Shown here: positions 44,265 through 59,458 of the stretch, one piece after another
How the letters are laid out: each line of letters opens with the position of its first letter
How positions within the stretch are numbered: the first letter of the stretch is position 1
NCBI RefSeq assembly: GCF_014839805.1
Contig: NC_051123.1
Coordinates: forward strand, 12,072,727 to 12,136,726
Direction: 5' to 3'
From: Manduca sexta
Taxonomy: Eukaryota > Arthropoda > Insecta > Lepidoptera > Sphingidae
DNA length: 64,000 nucleotides
Notes under the pieces: model-generated
The model's input: only the letters and a program-made list of their open reading frames with translations
What the model was told of the DNA's origin: nothing
Database searches by the model: none
Position numbers and translations under genes: made by a program

Positions 44265-44764
44265 NNNNNNNNNNNNNNNNNNNNNNNNNNNNNNNNNNNN
44301 NNNNNNNNNNNNNNNNNNNNNNNNNNNNNNNNNNNNNNNNNNNNNNNNNNNNNNNNNNNNNNNNNNNNNNNNNNNNNNNNNNNNNNNNNNNNNNNNNNNN
44401 NNNNNNNNNNNNNNNNNNNNNNNNNNNNNNNNNNNNNNNNNNNNNNNNNNNNNNNNNNNNNNNNNNNNNNNNNNNNNNNNNNNNNNNNNNNNNNNNNNNN
44501 NNNNNNNNNNNNNNNNNNNNNNNNNNNNNNNNNNNNNNNNNNNNNNNNNNNNNNNNNNNNNNNNNNNNNNNNNNNNNNNNNNNNNNNNNNNNNNNNNNNN
44601 NNNNNNNNNNNNNNNNNNNNNNNNNNNNNNNNNNNNNNNNNNNNNNNNNNNNNNNNNNNNNNNNNNNNNNNNNNNNNNNNNNNNNNNNNNNNNNNNNNNN
44701 NNNNNNNNNNNNNNNNNNNNNNNNNNNNNNNNNNNNNNNNNNNNNNNNNNNNNNNNNNNNNNNN
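44265..44764. other. Assembly gap of 500 N
   Basis: Exactly 500 unknown bases, which looks like a fixed-length placeholder between scaffolded contigs. Open frames running across it are meaningless. The true distance between its sides is unknown. Confidence 0.98.
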
Positions 44765-45055
44765 CTCATGCTTGATGGAAAACTTCATGCTTGTACAATC
44801 AAAATTTCAACTTTAATTTAAATAACAACATTATCAATGTTAATTTGAATTGTGTGGTTTATTGACAGTATTATTTATGGCCTGTGGCATGCAAGGACTT
44901 TTCCATGGAGCAACATTTTGTATGTGTTTTCCAACATGTTTGTCTAGATTGCAGATTAGTGACGGTTGTTAAAACTAAGTTAAATACTTTTATGCTACAG
45001 AAGTCAGTACTCTGTAAGAAAGTAGTAATAAAACAAAAAATATCACAAAACAGCT

Positions 45056-47019
45056 TTATTCATCATCATTTTCTGGATCAGGCTCATCAAAGTCTCGTTA
45101 TCTTGACATCCGCATCCTCGCCATATTGTATTATGTTGTCTATGGTCAGCAGTATGTTATCTATGCTCTCCTCATCTTTGATGTTAAGCGGGTAGAACCG
45201 AACTAGGCTGAAATTCTCTATAACTTGACCAATGGCTTCTGTGAGCTTCATTATTTCTCGTGCCACTTTGATTTAGCATTCCTCATGTCTGTTAGAAGGA
45301 TATGGGGATCTGGATCTAAGTAACTGGAATAAAAATGATTTATTAATAACTATATAATGGTTCATAAGCAGCATATAAGGTTGTGAATAGAAAGTTCTGG
45401 GATTCAGTGCCAAGGTTGGGCAAACTGTGGGTATGTCTTGAACAAATGAATAGACTAGGGCCGTGGTCACTATAAAGCCTTTCTTTGCTATAGAAAACAG
45501 AGCAAAATAATTGATATGATACATGAACAATAAGTCTATTGCTAGCATGTAATTCTCATATGTATGGTTAGCATCAACAATTGTATGAAGGTATCGTGTC
45601 TATGGTATTTGATTGATTTTAATCAGGTGATTCTTTGAGTTATAAATATGGTACATGCTTACCTGTCTATCTGGTTCCTTGCTGTCTTGGTGAGAGGTCC
45701 ATTTTCGTGAGTATATTTACGTGTGGCAATTCTAGATTCACCATAACACTGAGTGCAGCCATTGTGCCTAAAACCAGTACAAAAATAAAATTATCTATCT
45801 ACATAAAAAGATTTTACTCTAAAATTTTCGTAAACTGAGCACTCTATAATTACTATACTCCATCATATCTCATACCTCTTTGAAGATAATAGTATGAGTT
45901 AAAATATATAATCTATAAATGTAAAAATCAACCAACCTGATAAAAACTTAGCCCCGTCAATCATGAACTGTGAGTCAACCATGAATACAACACATATCCT
46001 GAAGTTCCACCGCTGCAGCTGGTCCACCAGCTTCCTCATAACAGGCAGGTGTGTGTATAGCTCTATCTGTCCTGGACAGTCAAACAGTATGTAGTCGTCA
46101 TCCACATCACCCGAGCTGCTCTTCCAGCCAGTCACAATTCTCTAAGAGAGTTCTGGAAGATTGTATGTGTTTCAATATAAAACAGAGCAAGTTTAATTGA
46201 AATTGTTAAATGCTGATCTTATAAGTTTAGTATAGATTGGGAATTGAAGTTTGTTAGAACTGAATTAACTAAAAATTCTACTACAGTATTATCAAATGAT
46301 TTTATAGAAACTTGGCTAATATAATTCTGGTGTTTAAAAATTGTTGTCAGTTAACAGTTTCCTTTTTGTCCCATGGTTCATGATGCATTTTGTATTTGGA
46401 GTTTTGTGAGTTACCACTTAATGATAGTTACAAAATTGTTTGTATGTTTGTAAAATTTATATAATAGCAACTCACTCAATACAAAACACAAGTCCACCGT
46501 TAGGTCAAACTGAAGCTCCTCGTCCTCCATGGCGTCGTCGAGGTGGATGAGCTCGCGGATGTCTACCAGGCTCATAGTCAAAGTGCTCTGCAGCTGGGTC
46601 CAGATTCACAACCTCCACTATCCTCTTGGAGTCATTTGCATGCTTTACTATTGTCGAACAGTAGGTTGACTGGAAAATTAATTTGATGCGGATTTTATAT
46701 ATTGCGAAATATAGAGTTTATTACAATCCGTGTTAGCAGAATGTAATTAAGTAATATAATTTTTTGACACAATACAATACGTCTTATGTTTAAATTGAAG
46801 TAAAGTATCATAAAACAGTATCTAATATTAAAAATAGCTTATATTGTATAAGGTATGTTGGGTACAGATAAATTTGTTAGTTTCGTTCTCAAGTTGAGCA
46901 ATGTTTTTAGTCATTAGTTTGGAAAGTTGATTAGAATTTTGTTCCAAAAAGTGGTAATTTAGTATATTGTTTACCTTTCCACTGCCGGCAGGACCGACAA
47001 CTAATTGAGCGTATCGCAT
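45056..47019 (-). CDS. GPN3: GPN-loop GTPase 3, five exons, copy 1 (frameshifted)
   Basis: GPN3 is a small GTPase that helps assemble RNA polymerase II and bring it into the nucleus. Exons on the minus strand are 46975-47019 (start MRYAQL), 46476-46669, 45937-46152, 45663-45767 and 45056-45323. They are bounded by GT/AG sites such as GTAAAC, GTGAGT and GTAAGC. Seen motifs are the P loop GPAGSGKS split over exons 1-2, NLDPAAEH, the GPN loop in [18 protein letters not shown] and TKMD. Expected length is about 277 residues against 284 in human. As written, exons 2, 3, 4 and 5 carry small indels relative to copy 2 or to the family, so the frame is broken. These indels look like consensus errors. 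Exon 5 exists only here. Confidence 0.88.
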
Positions 47020-47569
47020 TTTAACTTAATAACACGTTTTGTGAGTTACAATATACGATTTTTAGGTTATGTATTCATCAGTCAGTAAAGATACTTGTAT
47101 AATTCAATTCGTGTATCACCATTAACTTGGTCTGCGTTATGCAAGTGTGTTTGCAAATTTATGCCTTTGTAATACCACAAACTTGAGTTTTGAGGTGAAA
47201 ATACACACACAAGACTGTAATCTAAATGTAAGAGGTGAAAATATGTTTTGTTTATATTTGACGCTTTGCATGACAAACATTTGACATTACCATTGACAAG
47301 TGGTGTTTTCATACTTGTTTTTGTACTAATGGAATATTGTAACATACAGCCTTCTTATACTTTATGACATGAAATAATACGAATTAGACAAAATAATGTG
47401 TGGAGGAATAATTATGTAGTTTTTTTTTCTAGCTATGTGTAATGGGTCATAACTGGCTCTCACAGCAGTTCGAATGAAATGACACCTATTTAAAATTTGA
47501 AAACTATCGTAAAAAATTTTCAGCAAATTAACTGTCAAAATTATTTAAAAAGGAGAAAACATAAAAATA

Positions 47570-49428
<1,859 letters not shown>

Positions 49429-49716
49429 GTTTATGATTTTGTTTGGTTTTAATAAAGGATTGTTGTTTGATTATCGATATTTTTTTGCCGAAGAAATACA
49501 TAGCTTGGTATTATAAGATAGATAAGTCGTTTCCAGGTCAAATAATTTCGTCATTTTATTTTTAGTCTAATTACTTGTTTTAAGTGAATTATGAGTTTCT
49601 AAGTAAATTTTTCAAGTCGGGCCAATCAAACTGTTTTTACACAAATCACAATTACAAATGTTACCATGAGCAAAATTAAGGATTCTCATACGAAATTTTA
49701 TACATTCTTACTCTTG

Positions 49717-49954
49717 CCTTTTATCCTCGACAAGGTAGGCGGAGGCGCAACTGGTGCATCCAATTTCCGCCTTGAACGCATTCTGTCCCTTGATGTAATG
49801 TGAGTCTATTGTCATATCGGGCACAAATTCTGTACTCCGAGCTGGTATTGAGTAGAAAAACCCAATATAAAATAATACACGTGCCCGACCGGGAATCGAA
49901 CCCGAGACCTCAGCATTGCAGTCCTACCGTGATACAACTACGTCACCGAGACAG
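49717..49954 (-). repeat. tRNA-derived SINE (family D) in unit 1
   Basis: On the minus strand: head TGTCTCGGTGACGTAGTTG, B box GGGTTCGATTCCCGG, body TATTGGGTTTTTCTACTCAA, and a tail with GGATAAAAGGC near 49720. It lies about 290 bp downstream of the Hsp70 stop. It is not a functional tRNA because no cloverleaf closes. Confidence 0.8.
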
Positions 49955-52221
49955 TCTTTAGTGACCAGTATTGCCTACTCTGTAACTAGATATCTCTTCT
50001 TACATTTGGTACAATTGCTCTCATACATTAGGATGTCCATTTGAAGTTATATCTACATCCGCAATCCTAATGTACACCTATTCGATACGACGACCGCTCC
50101 TTTTATGTAGTACCTGGGTTTTGTGTTATTTCCATATTTTTGTAATGTAAGGAAATTCAAATTTATTTACAGGTTATAAAAGCTGAAGGTTAGATGAATT
50201 AAAATGTATAATTTGTAAATTTTATTTCATCTAGCATGGGAGATAAAATAATCAAACACACATTGATTAGCAATTTCTTTATTTTTAATTTTAATAACTT
50301 TAGAAATTGTTCAGAAAGAAGACAATGGTTTCAGCGTTCGTTACTTTTAATATTATGATATGAACAATAATAATTATCGCTATGTTAATAATAATAATTT
50401 ACTTCTATCCATTATTAATAATGTTGATAACGCGTTAATAATTCTATCGTCTACCGTGTCGTATATACACAATAATACTACAAAATGATTCAACAATAAA
50501 TAATACATGATGGCGTGTGAAACCACGGAATGGAGTCTCAAATATTTTTATTTATTATACCATCTAGGATTTCTCAAAACACTTAAAAGGTATTAGGAAG
50601 ACTAAGCTGGAGATCTGAATTGTTAAAAAAAATCTTTTTGGTTTTAATATTTTAAAGGAAGTTTTTCATCTAAGTGGAGATAAATGAGTATTGTAAAAAA
50701 AATAATATAAATAATATGTTTTTAGTTTTATGTAACAAGAGGAAGACTTTTACATTTGGTTCGTATTTTTTGCGACTTGATTCCTATTTCTCAAACATAT
50801 TTTGTTCCTTCCTAATATGTCTATTAGGAATGAACAAAATGGTACTGGGACTAGTCAATTGAACCTATCATATTTTTACATATTATTTATTTATGTATGC
50901 CAGTTAAGTGACTTAGATAATTATTTGAAAATTAAATTTTACATTCTACCTAAATTGGGGTATCTGCCATGTTTTAGAAAGTTAGAGGTTTCTCAAAACC
51001 GAATTAAATTCTTCAGTAAATTAGACAATTTTATACCAATATTCATTTACTAAAATAATACTCAATATAAAACTTCGTAAAAAATATTTCGTAGAACAAT
51101 GTAATGAAATAATAAACACATTGTATCAAATTGTTCTTGATTTTCTTTGAGTAAGTTTTGAACAAAACAAGATAAAACCATAGACACTTCACTTTTTTAA
51201 GAAAAAAAAATCTATAGCCCCATATCATACGCATAAAAGTAAACAATATGTTTTTTTTTTATTCAAATATGTACATAGACAAAAGTGCATTTTGGTATAG
51301 TTTGAAAGATAGATAATAATTAAATCTAGCGCTCTATCTCTCCTTTCATCTGCAGCCCTAGACTGAATCATAAATTCCTTTCTACGAAAAATATTTGAGA
51401 CCGCCATTCCAAACAACAATTATAATATCTATTTTATAATACTCTCGAAAGCAAGTTAAAGAATATTATTAAAATTCAAAAAATTACCAAAAGTACTTAT
51501 AAACGTTTGTGACTTTAGAAAAGAATGTATTAACTGTTAGACAGCCTAATCGGTTTTATATTGACTAAGTATATTATCTTATACACCTATTTCGGTACAT
51601 AACATCGATATGTATGGAGATTTTTTACTAAAACTGTTATAAGAGAGCCTCCTCAATGGTAAAATTGTTTTTTATCTGTTACTGAATGCCTAACACTATG
51701 TTCGTTACAATTTTATGACATTAATTTTGATTATCCAAGATTTGTTACCCTTTGAAGTATTTTGATTCATGGGCCTATTTTTCTACTTAACTATAACTTT
51801 TATTATCTAATATGGTTATTTACACTAATTAATGTTTTTATTATATACACAGTGATGCAAGGAGTGTGGTTCCTTCAATGTACACTTTTACTTACGCCTA
51901 GTAATGAAAAATAAAGGAAAAGAAAAAAAAAAAAAAAAAAATATGATTAAAAGCAAATTTATTGCTAAAAATAAAATAAAACTATAACCACAAGCAATAC
52001 AATAGTTGCTTAAATATTAAACGTATTTGTGTGTTTTTATAATTTGTACGTTTTTCTAAAAAATATATATGTATGAAAAAAAAAACAATTGTACGGAATT
52101 TATATTGTCTATGGAAACTAACTTGAAGTTGCTGTCCAAAAAGAGACAAGCTTGAGCGGTCCCGCACATAAACATAGATAAAAACATAATTTAAAAAGTA
52201 AAAAACTTACTCAACCCAATC
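49955..52221. other. No gene; downstream DNA of unit 1
   Basis: AT-rich, with runs of AATAAT and a poly(A) run of about 20 near 51922. The matching place in unit 2 has a broken A run. No coding region is supported. Confidence 0.55.
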
Positions 52222-52479
52222 AGGTGCCAAGGTTGGGCAAACTGTGGGTATGTCTTGAACAAATGAATAGACTAGGGCCGTGGTCACTATAAAGCCTTTC
52301 TTTGCTATAGAAAACAGAGCAAAATAATTGATATGATACATGAACAATAAGTCTATTGCTAGCATGTAATTCTCATATGTATGGTTAGCATCAACAATTG
52401 TATGAAGGTATCGTGTCTATGGTATTTGATTGATTTTAATCAGGTGATTCTTTGAGTTATAAATATGGTACATGCTTAC

Positions 52480-53846
52480 CTGTCTATCTGGTTCCTTGCT
52501 GTCTTGGTGAGAAGGTCCATTTTCGTGAGTATATTTACGTGTGGCAATTCTAGATTCACCATAACACTGAGTGCAGCCATTGTGCCTAAAACCAGTACAA
52601 AAATAAAATTATCTATCTACATAAAAAGATTTTACTCTAAAATTTTCGTAAACTGAGCACTCTATAATTACTATACTCCATCATATCTCATACCTCTTTG
52701 AAGATAATAGTATGAGTTAAAATATATAATCTATAAATGTAAAAATCAACCAACCTGATAAAAACTTAGCCCCGTCAATCATGAACTGTGAGTCAACCAT
52801 GAATACAACACATATCCTGAAGTTCCACCGCTGCAGCTGGTCCACCAGCTTCCTCATAACAGGCAGGTGTGTGTATAGCTCTATCTGTCCTGGACAGTCA
52901 AACAGTATGTAGTCGTCATCCACATCACCGAGCTGCTCTTCCAGCCAGTCACAATTCTCTAAGAGAGTTCTGGAAGATTGTATGTGTTTCAATATAAAAC
53001 AGAGCAAGTTTAATTGAAATTGTTAAATGCTGATCTTATAAGTTTAGTATAGATTGGGAATTGAAGTTTGTTAGAACTGAATTAACTAAAAAATTCTACT
53101 ACAGTATTATCAAATGATTTTATAGAAACTTGGCTAATATAATTCTGAGTGTTTAAAAAATTGTTGTCAGTTAACAGTTTCCTTTTTGTCCCATGGTTCA
53201 TGATGCATTTTGTATTTGGAGTTTTTGTGAGTTACCACTTAATGATAGTTACAAAATTGTTTGTATGTTTGTAAAATTTATATAATAGCAACTCACTCAA
53301 TACAAAACACAAGTCCACCGTTAGGTCCAAACTGAAGCTCCTCGTCCTCCATGGCGTCGTCGAGGTGGATGAGCTCGCGGATGTCTACCAGCGGCTCATA
53401 GTCAAAGTGCTCTGCAGCTGGGTCCAGATTCACAACCTCCACTATCCTCTTGGAGTCATTTGCATGCTTTACTATTGTCGAACAGTAGGTTGACTGGAAA
53501 ATTAATTTGATGCGGATTTTATATATTGCGAGAAATATAGAGTTTATTACAATCCGTGTTAGCAGAATGTAATTAAGTAATATAATTTTTTTGACACAAT
53601 ACAATACGTCTTATGTTTAAATTGAAGTAAAGTATCATAAAACAGTATCTAATATTAAAAATAGCTTATATTGTATAAGGTATGTTGGGTACAGATAAAT
53701 TTGTTAGTTTCGTTCTCAAGTTGAGCAATGTTTTTAGTCATTAGTTTGGAAAGTTGATTAGAATTTTGTTCCAAAAAGTGGTAATTTAGTATATTGTTTA
53801 CCTTTCCACTGCCGGCAGGACCGACAACTAATTGAGCGTATCGCAT
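52480..53846 (-). CDS. GPN3: GPN-loop GTPase 3, exons 1-4 only, copy 2
   Basis: Exons on the minus strand are 53802-53846 (45 nt), 53297-53493 (197 nt), 52755-52969 (215 nt) and 52480-52585 (106 nt). All are in frame across GT/AG introns, with phases 0, 2, 1 and 2. They encode the P loop [23 protein letters not shown] (the GPN loop that gives the family its name), [17 protein letters not shown] and TKMD. The last exon, about 90 residues in the family, is missing because the tandem unit starts within intron 4. Taken literally, this copy would be a 3'-truncated gene. If the duplication is an assembly artefact, these exons belong with the terminal exon at 45056-45323. The start is 554 bp from that of Hsp70 on the other strand. 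Confidence 0.9.
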
Positions 53847-54399
53847 TTTAACTTAATAACACGTTTTGTGAGTTACAATATACGATTTTTAGGTTATGTA
53901 TTCATCAGTCAGTAAAGATACTTGTATAATTCAATTCGTGTATCACCATTAACTTGGTCTGCGTTATGCAAGTGTGTTTGCAAATTTATGCCTTTGTAAT
54001 ACCACAAACTTGAGTTTTGAGGTGAAAATACACACACAAGACTGTAATCTAAATGTAAGAGGTGAAAATATGTTTTGTTTATATTTGACGCTTTGCATGA
54101 CAAACATTTGACATTACCATTGACAAGTGGTGTTTTTCATACTTGTTTTTGTACTAATGGAATATTGTAACATACAGCCTTCTTATACTTTATGACATGA
54201 AATAATACGAATTAGACAAAATAATGTGTGGAGGAATAATTATGTAGTTTTTTTTTCTAGCTATGTGTAATGGGTCATAACTGGCTCTCACAGCAGTTCG
54301 AATGAAATGACACCTATTTAAAATTTGAAAACTATCGTAAAAAAATTTCAGCAAATTAACTGTCAAAGAATTATTGAAAAAGGAGAAAACATAAAAATA
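53847..54399. promoter_or_regulatory. Divergent promoter region GPN3 / Hsp70
   Basis: 553 bp separate the two start codons, so both 5' regions must lie here. The equivalent in unit 1 is 47020-47569. No convincing heat-shock element (alternating GAA/TTC in 5-bp steps, at least three) or TATA box was found by eye. TTCGAATGAAA near 54297 is only a partial match. Confidence 0.5.
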
Positions 54400-56284
54400 A
54401 TGCCAGCTGTTGGAATAGATTTAGGAACTACATATTCTTGTGTGGGTGTTTGGCAGCATGGGAATGTGGATATAATTGCAAACGACCAGGGTAACCGTAC
54501 CACACCATCCTATGTAGCCTTTACAGATTCAGAACGTCTTATTGGTGATGCTGCGAAGAATCAGGTTGCGCTTAATCCAAGCAACACCATTTTTGATGCA
54601 AAACGTTTAATAGGTCGGAAATATGATGATCCAAAGATCCAACAAGACATCAAACATTGGCCTTTTAAAGTTGTCAATGATGGTGGTAAGCCCAAGATAC
54701 AAGTAGAGTATAAAGGAAAGTTGAAGCGTTTCGCCCCTGAAGAGATCAGTAGCATGGTTCTAACTAAAATGAAGGACATAGCAGAGGCATACTTAGGTTC
54801 GGCAGTTAAAGACGCAGTAATTACAGTTCCAGCTTACTTTAATGATTCTCAAAGGCAAGCTACCAAAGATGCTGGGGCGATTGCAGGCTTACACGTATTA
54901 AGAATAATAAACGAGCCTACAGCAGCTGCTTTAGCTTATGGACTCGATAAAGATTTGAAAGGCGAGAGAAACGTCCTTATTTTTGATCTTGGAGGTGGTA
55001 CTTTGACGTATCAATACTTACTATTGATGAAGGATCTTTATTTGAAGTTAAAGCTACAGCTGGAGACACCCATCTCGGTGGCGAAGATTTTGATAGTCGC
55101 TTAGTAAATTTCTTAGCTGATGAATTCAAAAGAAAGCATAAGAAAGATATTAGAAACAATTCTAAAGCTCTTAGACGTCTTCGTACTGCTGCCGAACGGG
55201 CAAAAAGAACTCTATCCTCTAGCACCGAAGCATCCATTGAAATAGATGCTTTGTATGAAGGAATTGACTTCTTCTCACGCGTCTCTCGAGCTCGGTTTGA
55301 AGAACTTAATTCAGATCTATTTAGAGTGACATTAGAGCCCGTGGAGAAGGCACTAAAAGATGCTAAACTAGACAAAAGTTCTATCAATGATATAGTCTTA
55401 GTGGGAGGTTCAACTCGTATACCCAAAATCCAGAATTTGTTGCAAAACTTTTTCAATGGCAAGAAACTTAATTTGTCTATTAATCCCGTGATGAAGCTGT
55501 GGCTTATGGTGCTGCTGTCCAAGCCGCTATATTGAGTGGAAACCGGCATTCAAAGATCAAGGATGTGCTGTTAGTAGATGTTGCACCACTTTCATTGGGC
55601 ATTGAGACTGCTGGTGGAGTAATGGCTAAAATTGTGGAACGTAATGCTAAGATACCTTGCAAGCATTCGCAGACCTTCACCACGTACTCCGATAACCAGC
55701 CAGCAGTCACTGTTCAAGTGTATGAAGGGGAACGTGCTATGACTAAAGACAATAATTTGCTGGGAACTTTTGATTTAACAGGTATACCACCAGCCCCGCG
55801 AGGAGTTCCACAAATTGACGTCACTTTTGATTTAGATGCTAACGGTATCCTTAACGTGTCAGCGAAGGAGAATAGCACAGGGAAAAGTAAAAACATTATC
55901 ATCAAGAATGATAAAGGAAGACTATCCCAATCTGATATAGATCGTATGCTTTCTGACGCTGAAAAGTTTAAAGAGGATGATGATAGGCAGATAGAGCGAG
56001 TTGTAGCGAGAAATAAATTGGAATCATATATCTATGGAGTTAAGCAAGCTATAGACGAAGCTGGGGGCAAGATTAACGAAGGAGAGGGTGGGAGAGTGAG
56101 ACGCAAGTGCGAGGACATGCTGCGATGGCTGGATAGCAACTCGCAAGCAAAGAGGGATGAGTATGAGGACAAACTCAAGGAGATTGTTAGGGAATGTGGT
56201 CCCTTGATGAAGAAGCTTCACGGGGTTAGTGGCACTCGCTCGCGACAGGGCAACGATGGGCCCGTTATTGAAGAAGTAGATTGA
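54400..56284 (+). CDS. Hsp70: Cytosolic Hsp70 chaperone, copy 2 (two frameshifts)
   Basis: An ATP-dependent chaperone of the cytosol and nucleus. The single exon starts at ATG 54400. The expected product is about 627 residues. Family signatures are GIDLGTTYS (residues 5-13), IFDLGGGT (about 195), VGGSTRIP (about 335), the interdomain [11 protein letters not shown] (about 392) and the C-terminal EEVD that binds TPR co-chaperones. There is no Gly/GGMP-rich tail, so it is somewhat shorter than constitutive Hsc70. Lack of introns is typical of inducible Hsp70 genes. As written, one base is missing from a T run at 55002-55004 and two extra bases lie at about 55484-55490. Unit 1 has the intact reading at both places, so these are probably consensus errors and the gene is functional. 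Confidence 0.92.
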
Positions 56285-56306
56285 GTTTATGATTTTGTTT
56301 GGTTTT

Positions 56307-56312
56307 AATAAA
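56307..56312 (+). terminator. Hsp70 polyadenylation signal
   Basis: AATAAA lies 23 bases after the Hsp70 stop codon and is followed by a TG-rich stretch (GATTGTTGTTTG), as expected for cleavage and polyadenylation. The same signal follows the unit 1 copy near 49451. Confidence 0.7.
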
Positions 56313-56570
56313 GGATTGTTGTTTGATTATCGATATTTTTTTGCCGAAGAAATACATAGCTTGGTATTATAAGATAGATAAGTCGTTTCCAGGTCAAATA
56401 ATTTCGTCATTTTATTTTTAGTCTAATTACTTGTTTTAAGTGAATTATGAGTTTCTAAGTAAATTTTTCAAGTCGGGCCAATCAAACTGTTTTTACACAA
56501 ATCACAATTACAAATGTTACCATGAGCAAAATTAAGGATTCTCATACGAAATTTTATACATTCTTACTCT

Positions 56571-56809
56571 TGCCTTTTATCCTCGACAAGGTAGGCGGAG
56601 GCGCAACTGGTGCATCCAATTTCCGCCGAACGTATTCTGTCCCTTGATGTAATGTGAGTCTATTGTCATATCGGGCACAAATTCTGTACTCCGAGCTGGT
56701 ATTGAGTAGAAAAACCCAATATAAAATAATACACGTGCCCGACCCGGGAATCGAACCCGAGACCTCAGCATTGCAGTCCTACCGTGATACAACTACGTCA
56801 CCGAGACAG
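56571..56809 (-). repeat. tRNA-derived SINE (family D) in unit 2
   Basis: Counterpart of 49717-49954. The B box reads GGGTTCGATTCCCGGGTCG, with one more C/G than in unit 1, and a few other small differences. Confidence 0.8.
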
Positions 56810-59452
56810 TCTTTAGTGACCAGTATTGCCTACTCTGTAACTAGATATCTCTTCTTACATTTGGTACAATTGCTCTCATACATTAGGATGTCCATTTGAA
56901 GTTATATCTACATCCGCAATCCTAATGTACACCTATTCGATACGACGACCGCTCCTTTTATGTAGTACCTGGGTTTTGTGTTATTTCCATATTTTTGTAA
57001 TGTAAGGAAATTCAAATTTATTTACAGGTTATAAAAGCTGAAGGTTAGATGAATTAAAATGTATAATTTGTAAATTTTATTTCATCTAGCATGGGGAGTA
57101 AATAATCAAACACACATTGATTAGCAATTTCTTTATTTTTAATTTTAATAACTTTAGAAATTGTTCAGAAAGAAGACAATGGTTTCAGCGTTCGTTACTT
57201 TTAATATTATGATATGAACAATAATAATTATCGCTATGTTAATAATAATAATTTACTTCTATCCATTATTAATAATGTTGATAACGCGTTAATAATTCTA
57301 TCGTCTACCGTGTCGTATATACACAATAATACTACAAAATGATTCAACAATAAATAATACATGATGGCGTGTGAAACCACGGAATGGAGTCTCAAATATT
57401 TTTATTTATTATACCATCTAGGATTTCTCAAAACACTTAAAAGGTATTAGGAAGACTAAGCTGGAGATCTGAATTGTTAAAAAAAATCTTTTTGGTTTTA
57501 ATATTTTAAAGGAAGTTTTTCATCTAAGTGGAGATAAATGAGTATTGTAAAAAAAATAATATAAATAATATGTTTTAGTTTTATGTAACAAGAGGAAGAC
57601 TTTTACATTTGGTTCGTATTTTTGCGACTTGATTCCTATTTCTCAAACATATTTTGTTCCTTCCTAATATGTCTATTAGGAATGAACAAAATGGTACTGG
57701 GACTAGTCAATTGAACCTATCATATTTTTACATATTATTTATTTATGTATGCCAGTTAAGTGACTTAGATAATTATTTGAAAATTAAATTTTACATTCTA
57801 CCTAAATTGGGGTATCTGCCATGTTTTAGAAAGTTAGAGGTTTCTCAAAACCGAATTAAATTCTTCAGTAAATTAGACAATTTTATACCAATATTCATTT
57901 ACTAAAATAATACTCAATATAAAACTTCGTAAAAAATATTTCGTAGAACAATGTAATGAAATAATAAACACATTGTATCAAATTGTTCTTGATTTTCTTT
58001 GAGTAAGTTTTGAACAAAACAAGATAAAACCATAGACACTTAACTTTTTTAAGAAAAAAAAATCTATAGCCCCATATCATACGCATAAAAGTAAACAATA
58101 TGTTTTTTTTTTATTCAAATATGTACATAGACAAAAGTGCATTTTGGTATAGTTTGAAAGATAGATAATAATTAAATCTAGCGCTCTATCTCTCCTTTCA
58201 TCTGCAGCCCTAGACTGAATCATAAATTCCTTTCTACGAAAAATATTTGAGACCGCCATTCCAAACAACAATTATAATATCTATTTTATAATACTCTCGA
58301 AAGCAAGTTAAAGAATATTATTAAAATTCAAAAAATTACCAAAAGTACTTATAAACGTTTGTGACTTTAGAAAAAGAATGTATTAACTGTTAGACAGCCT
58401 AATCGGTTTTATATTGACTAAGTATATTATCTTATACACCTATTTCGGTACATAACATCGATATGTATGGAGATTTTTTACTAAAACTGTTATAAGAGAG
58501 CCTCCTCAATGGTAAAATTGTTTTTTATCTGTTACTGAATGCCTAACACTATGTTCGTTACAATTTTATGACATTAATTTTGATTATCCAAGATTTGTTA
58601 CCCTTTTGGAAGTATTTTTGATTCATGGGCCTATTTTTCTACTTAACTATAACTTTTATTATCTAATATGGTTATTTACACTAATTAATGTTTTATTATA
58701 TACACAGTGATGCAAGGAGTGTGGTTCCTTCAATGTACACTTTTACTTACGCCTAGTAATGAAAAATAAAGGAAAAGAAAAAAAAACAAAAAAGAAAATA
58801 TGATTAAAAGCAAATTTATTGCTAAAAATAAAATAAAACTATAACCACAAGCAATACAATAGTTGCTTAAATATTAAACGTATTTGTGTGTTTTTATAAT
58901 TTGTACGTTTTTCTAAAAATATATATGTATGAAAAAAACAATTGTATGGAATTTATATTGTCTATGGAAACTAACTTGAAGTTGCTGTCCAAAAAGAGAC
59001 AAGCTTGAGCGGTCCCGCACATAAACATAGATAAAAACATAATTTAAAAAGTAAAAAACTTACTCAACCCAATCGTAATATTTTAAACCTCTCCGGTTTT
59101 AATTTATAAACATAATAATACTTTTAACTGGAGTTCATTAGAACTTAGCTTACACTAACATCTGATTGCACTTTTAAAACTTTTTCTATTAACAATTAAA
59201 TGACGGCTAAGTTACCAGCTTATATTTTACATAAAAGAAAACCCTAAATATATATACAAACGGTTCATATTCGACAAATTTGGTATTACACTTATTTACA
59301 TTTAAAAAGCCGTATAACTTAATACTCTGATATTTGTACCTGTTCAGGGTACTACTACGTACAAGAAAAAAAAAATTAAAGCAAATGCATCTTTTTGTAT
59401 CGCAAGTTTTGTCGTCCCACGTTCAGACAGAGGACACTAACAGAGGATAATA
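56810..59452. other. No gene; DNA downstream of Hsp70 and cut
   Basis: AT-rich intergenic DNA, in unit 2 up to 59074. No coding region is recognised. The part next to 59452 may belong to a long 3' untranslated region of cut. Confidence 0.5.
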
Positions 59453-59458
59453 TTTATT
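59453..59458 (-). terminator. Candidate polyadenylation signal of cut
   Basis: AATAAA on the minus strand, about 146 bases after the cut stop codon. Other AATAAA matches lie further on, so a longer 3' end is possible. Confidence 0.4.

Larger units (their letters stand above)
52222..59074 (+). repeat. Tandem unit 2
   Basis: Second unit, of about 6.85 kb. It ends at CCCAATC, after which the sequence continues uniquely into the region downstream of cut. It is cleaner than unit 1: GPN3 exons 1-4 are all in frame, and Hsp70 has only two frameshifts. A few substitutions separate the units, for example near 51189/58041. Confidence 0.93.

Noticed and set aside
44122..44821. Long open frames of about 200 codons on both strands
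   Set aside because: They run through the 500-N gap, and unknown bases do not count as open reading frame.
49860..49954. tRNA-like sequence with a good B box (also 56760-56809, 4960-5010, 31120-31172 and 23779-23850)
   Set aside because: No acceptor stem pairs and the downstream body matches SINE family D, so these are SINE heads and not tRNA genes.
54180..54400. Heat-shock elements upstream of Hsp70
   Set aside because: Only partial TTC/GAA pairs such as TTCGAATGAAA are visible, without three units in 5-bp phase.
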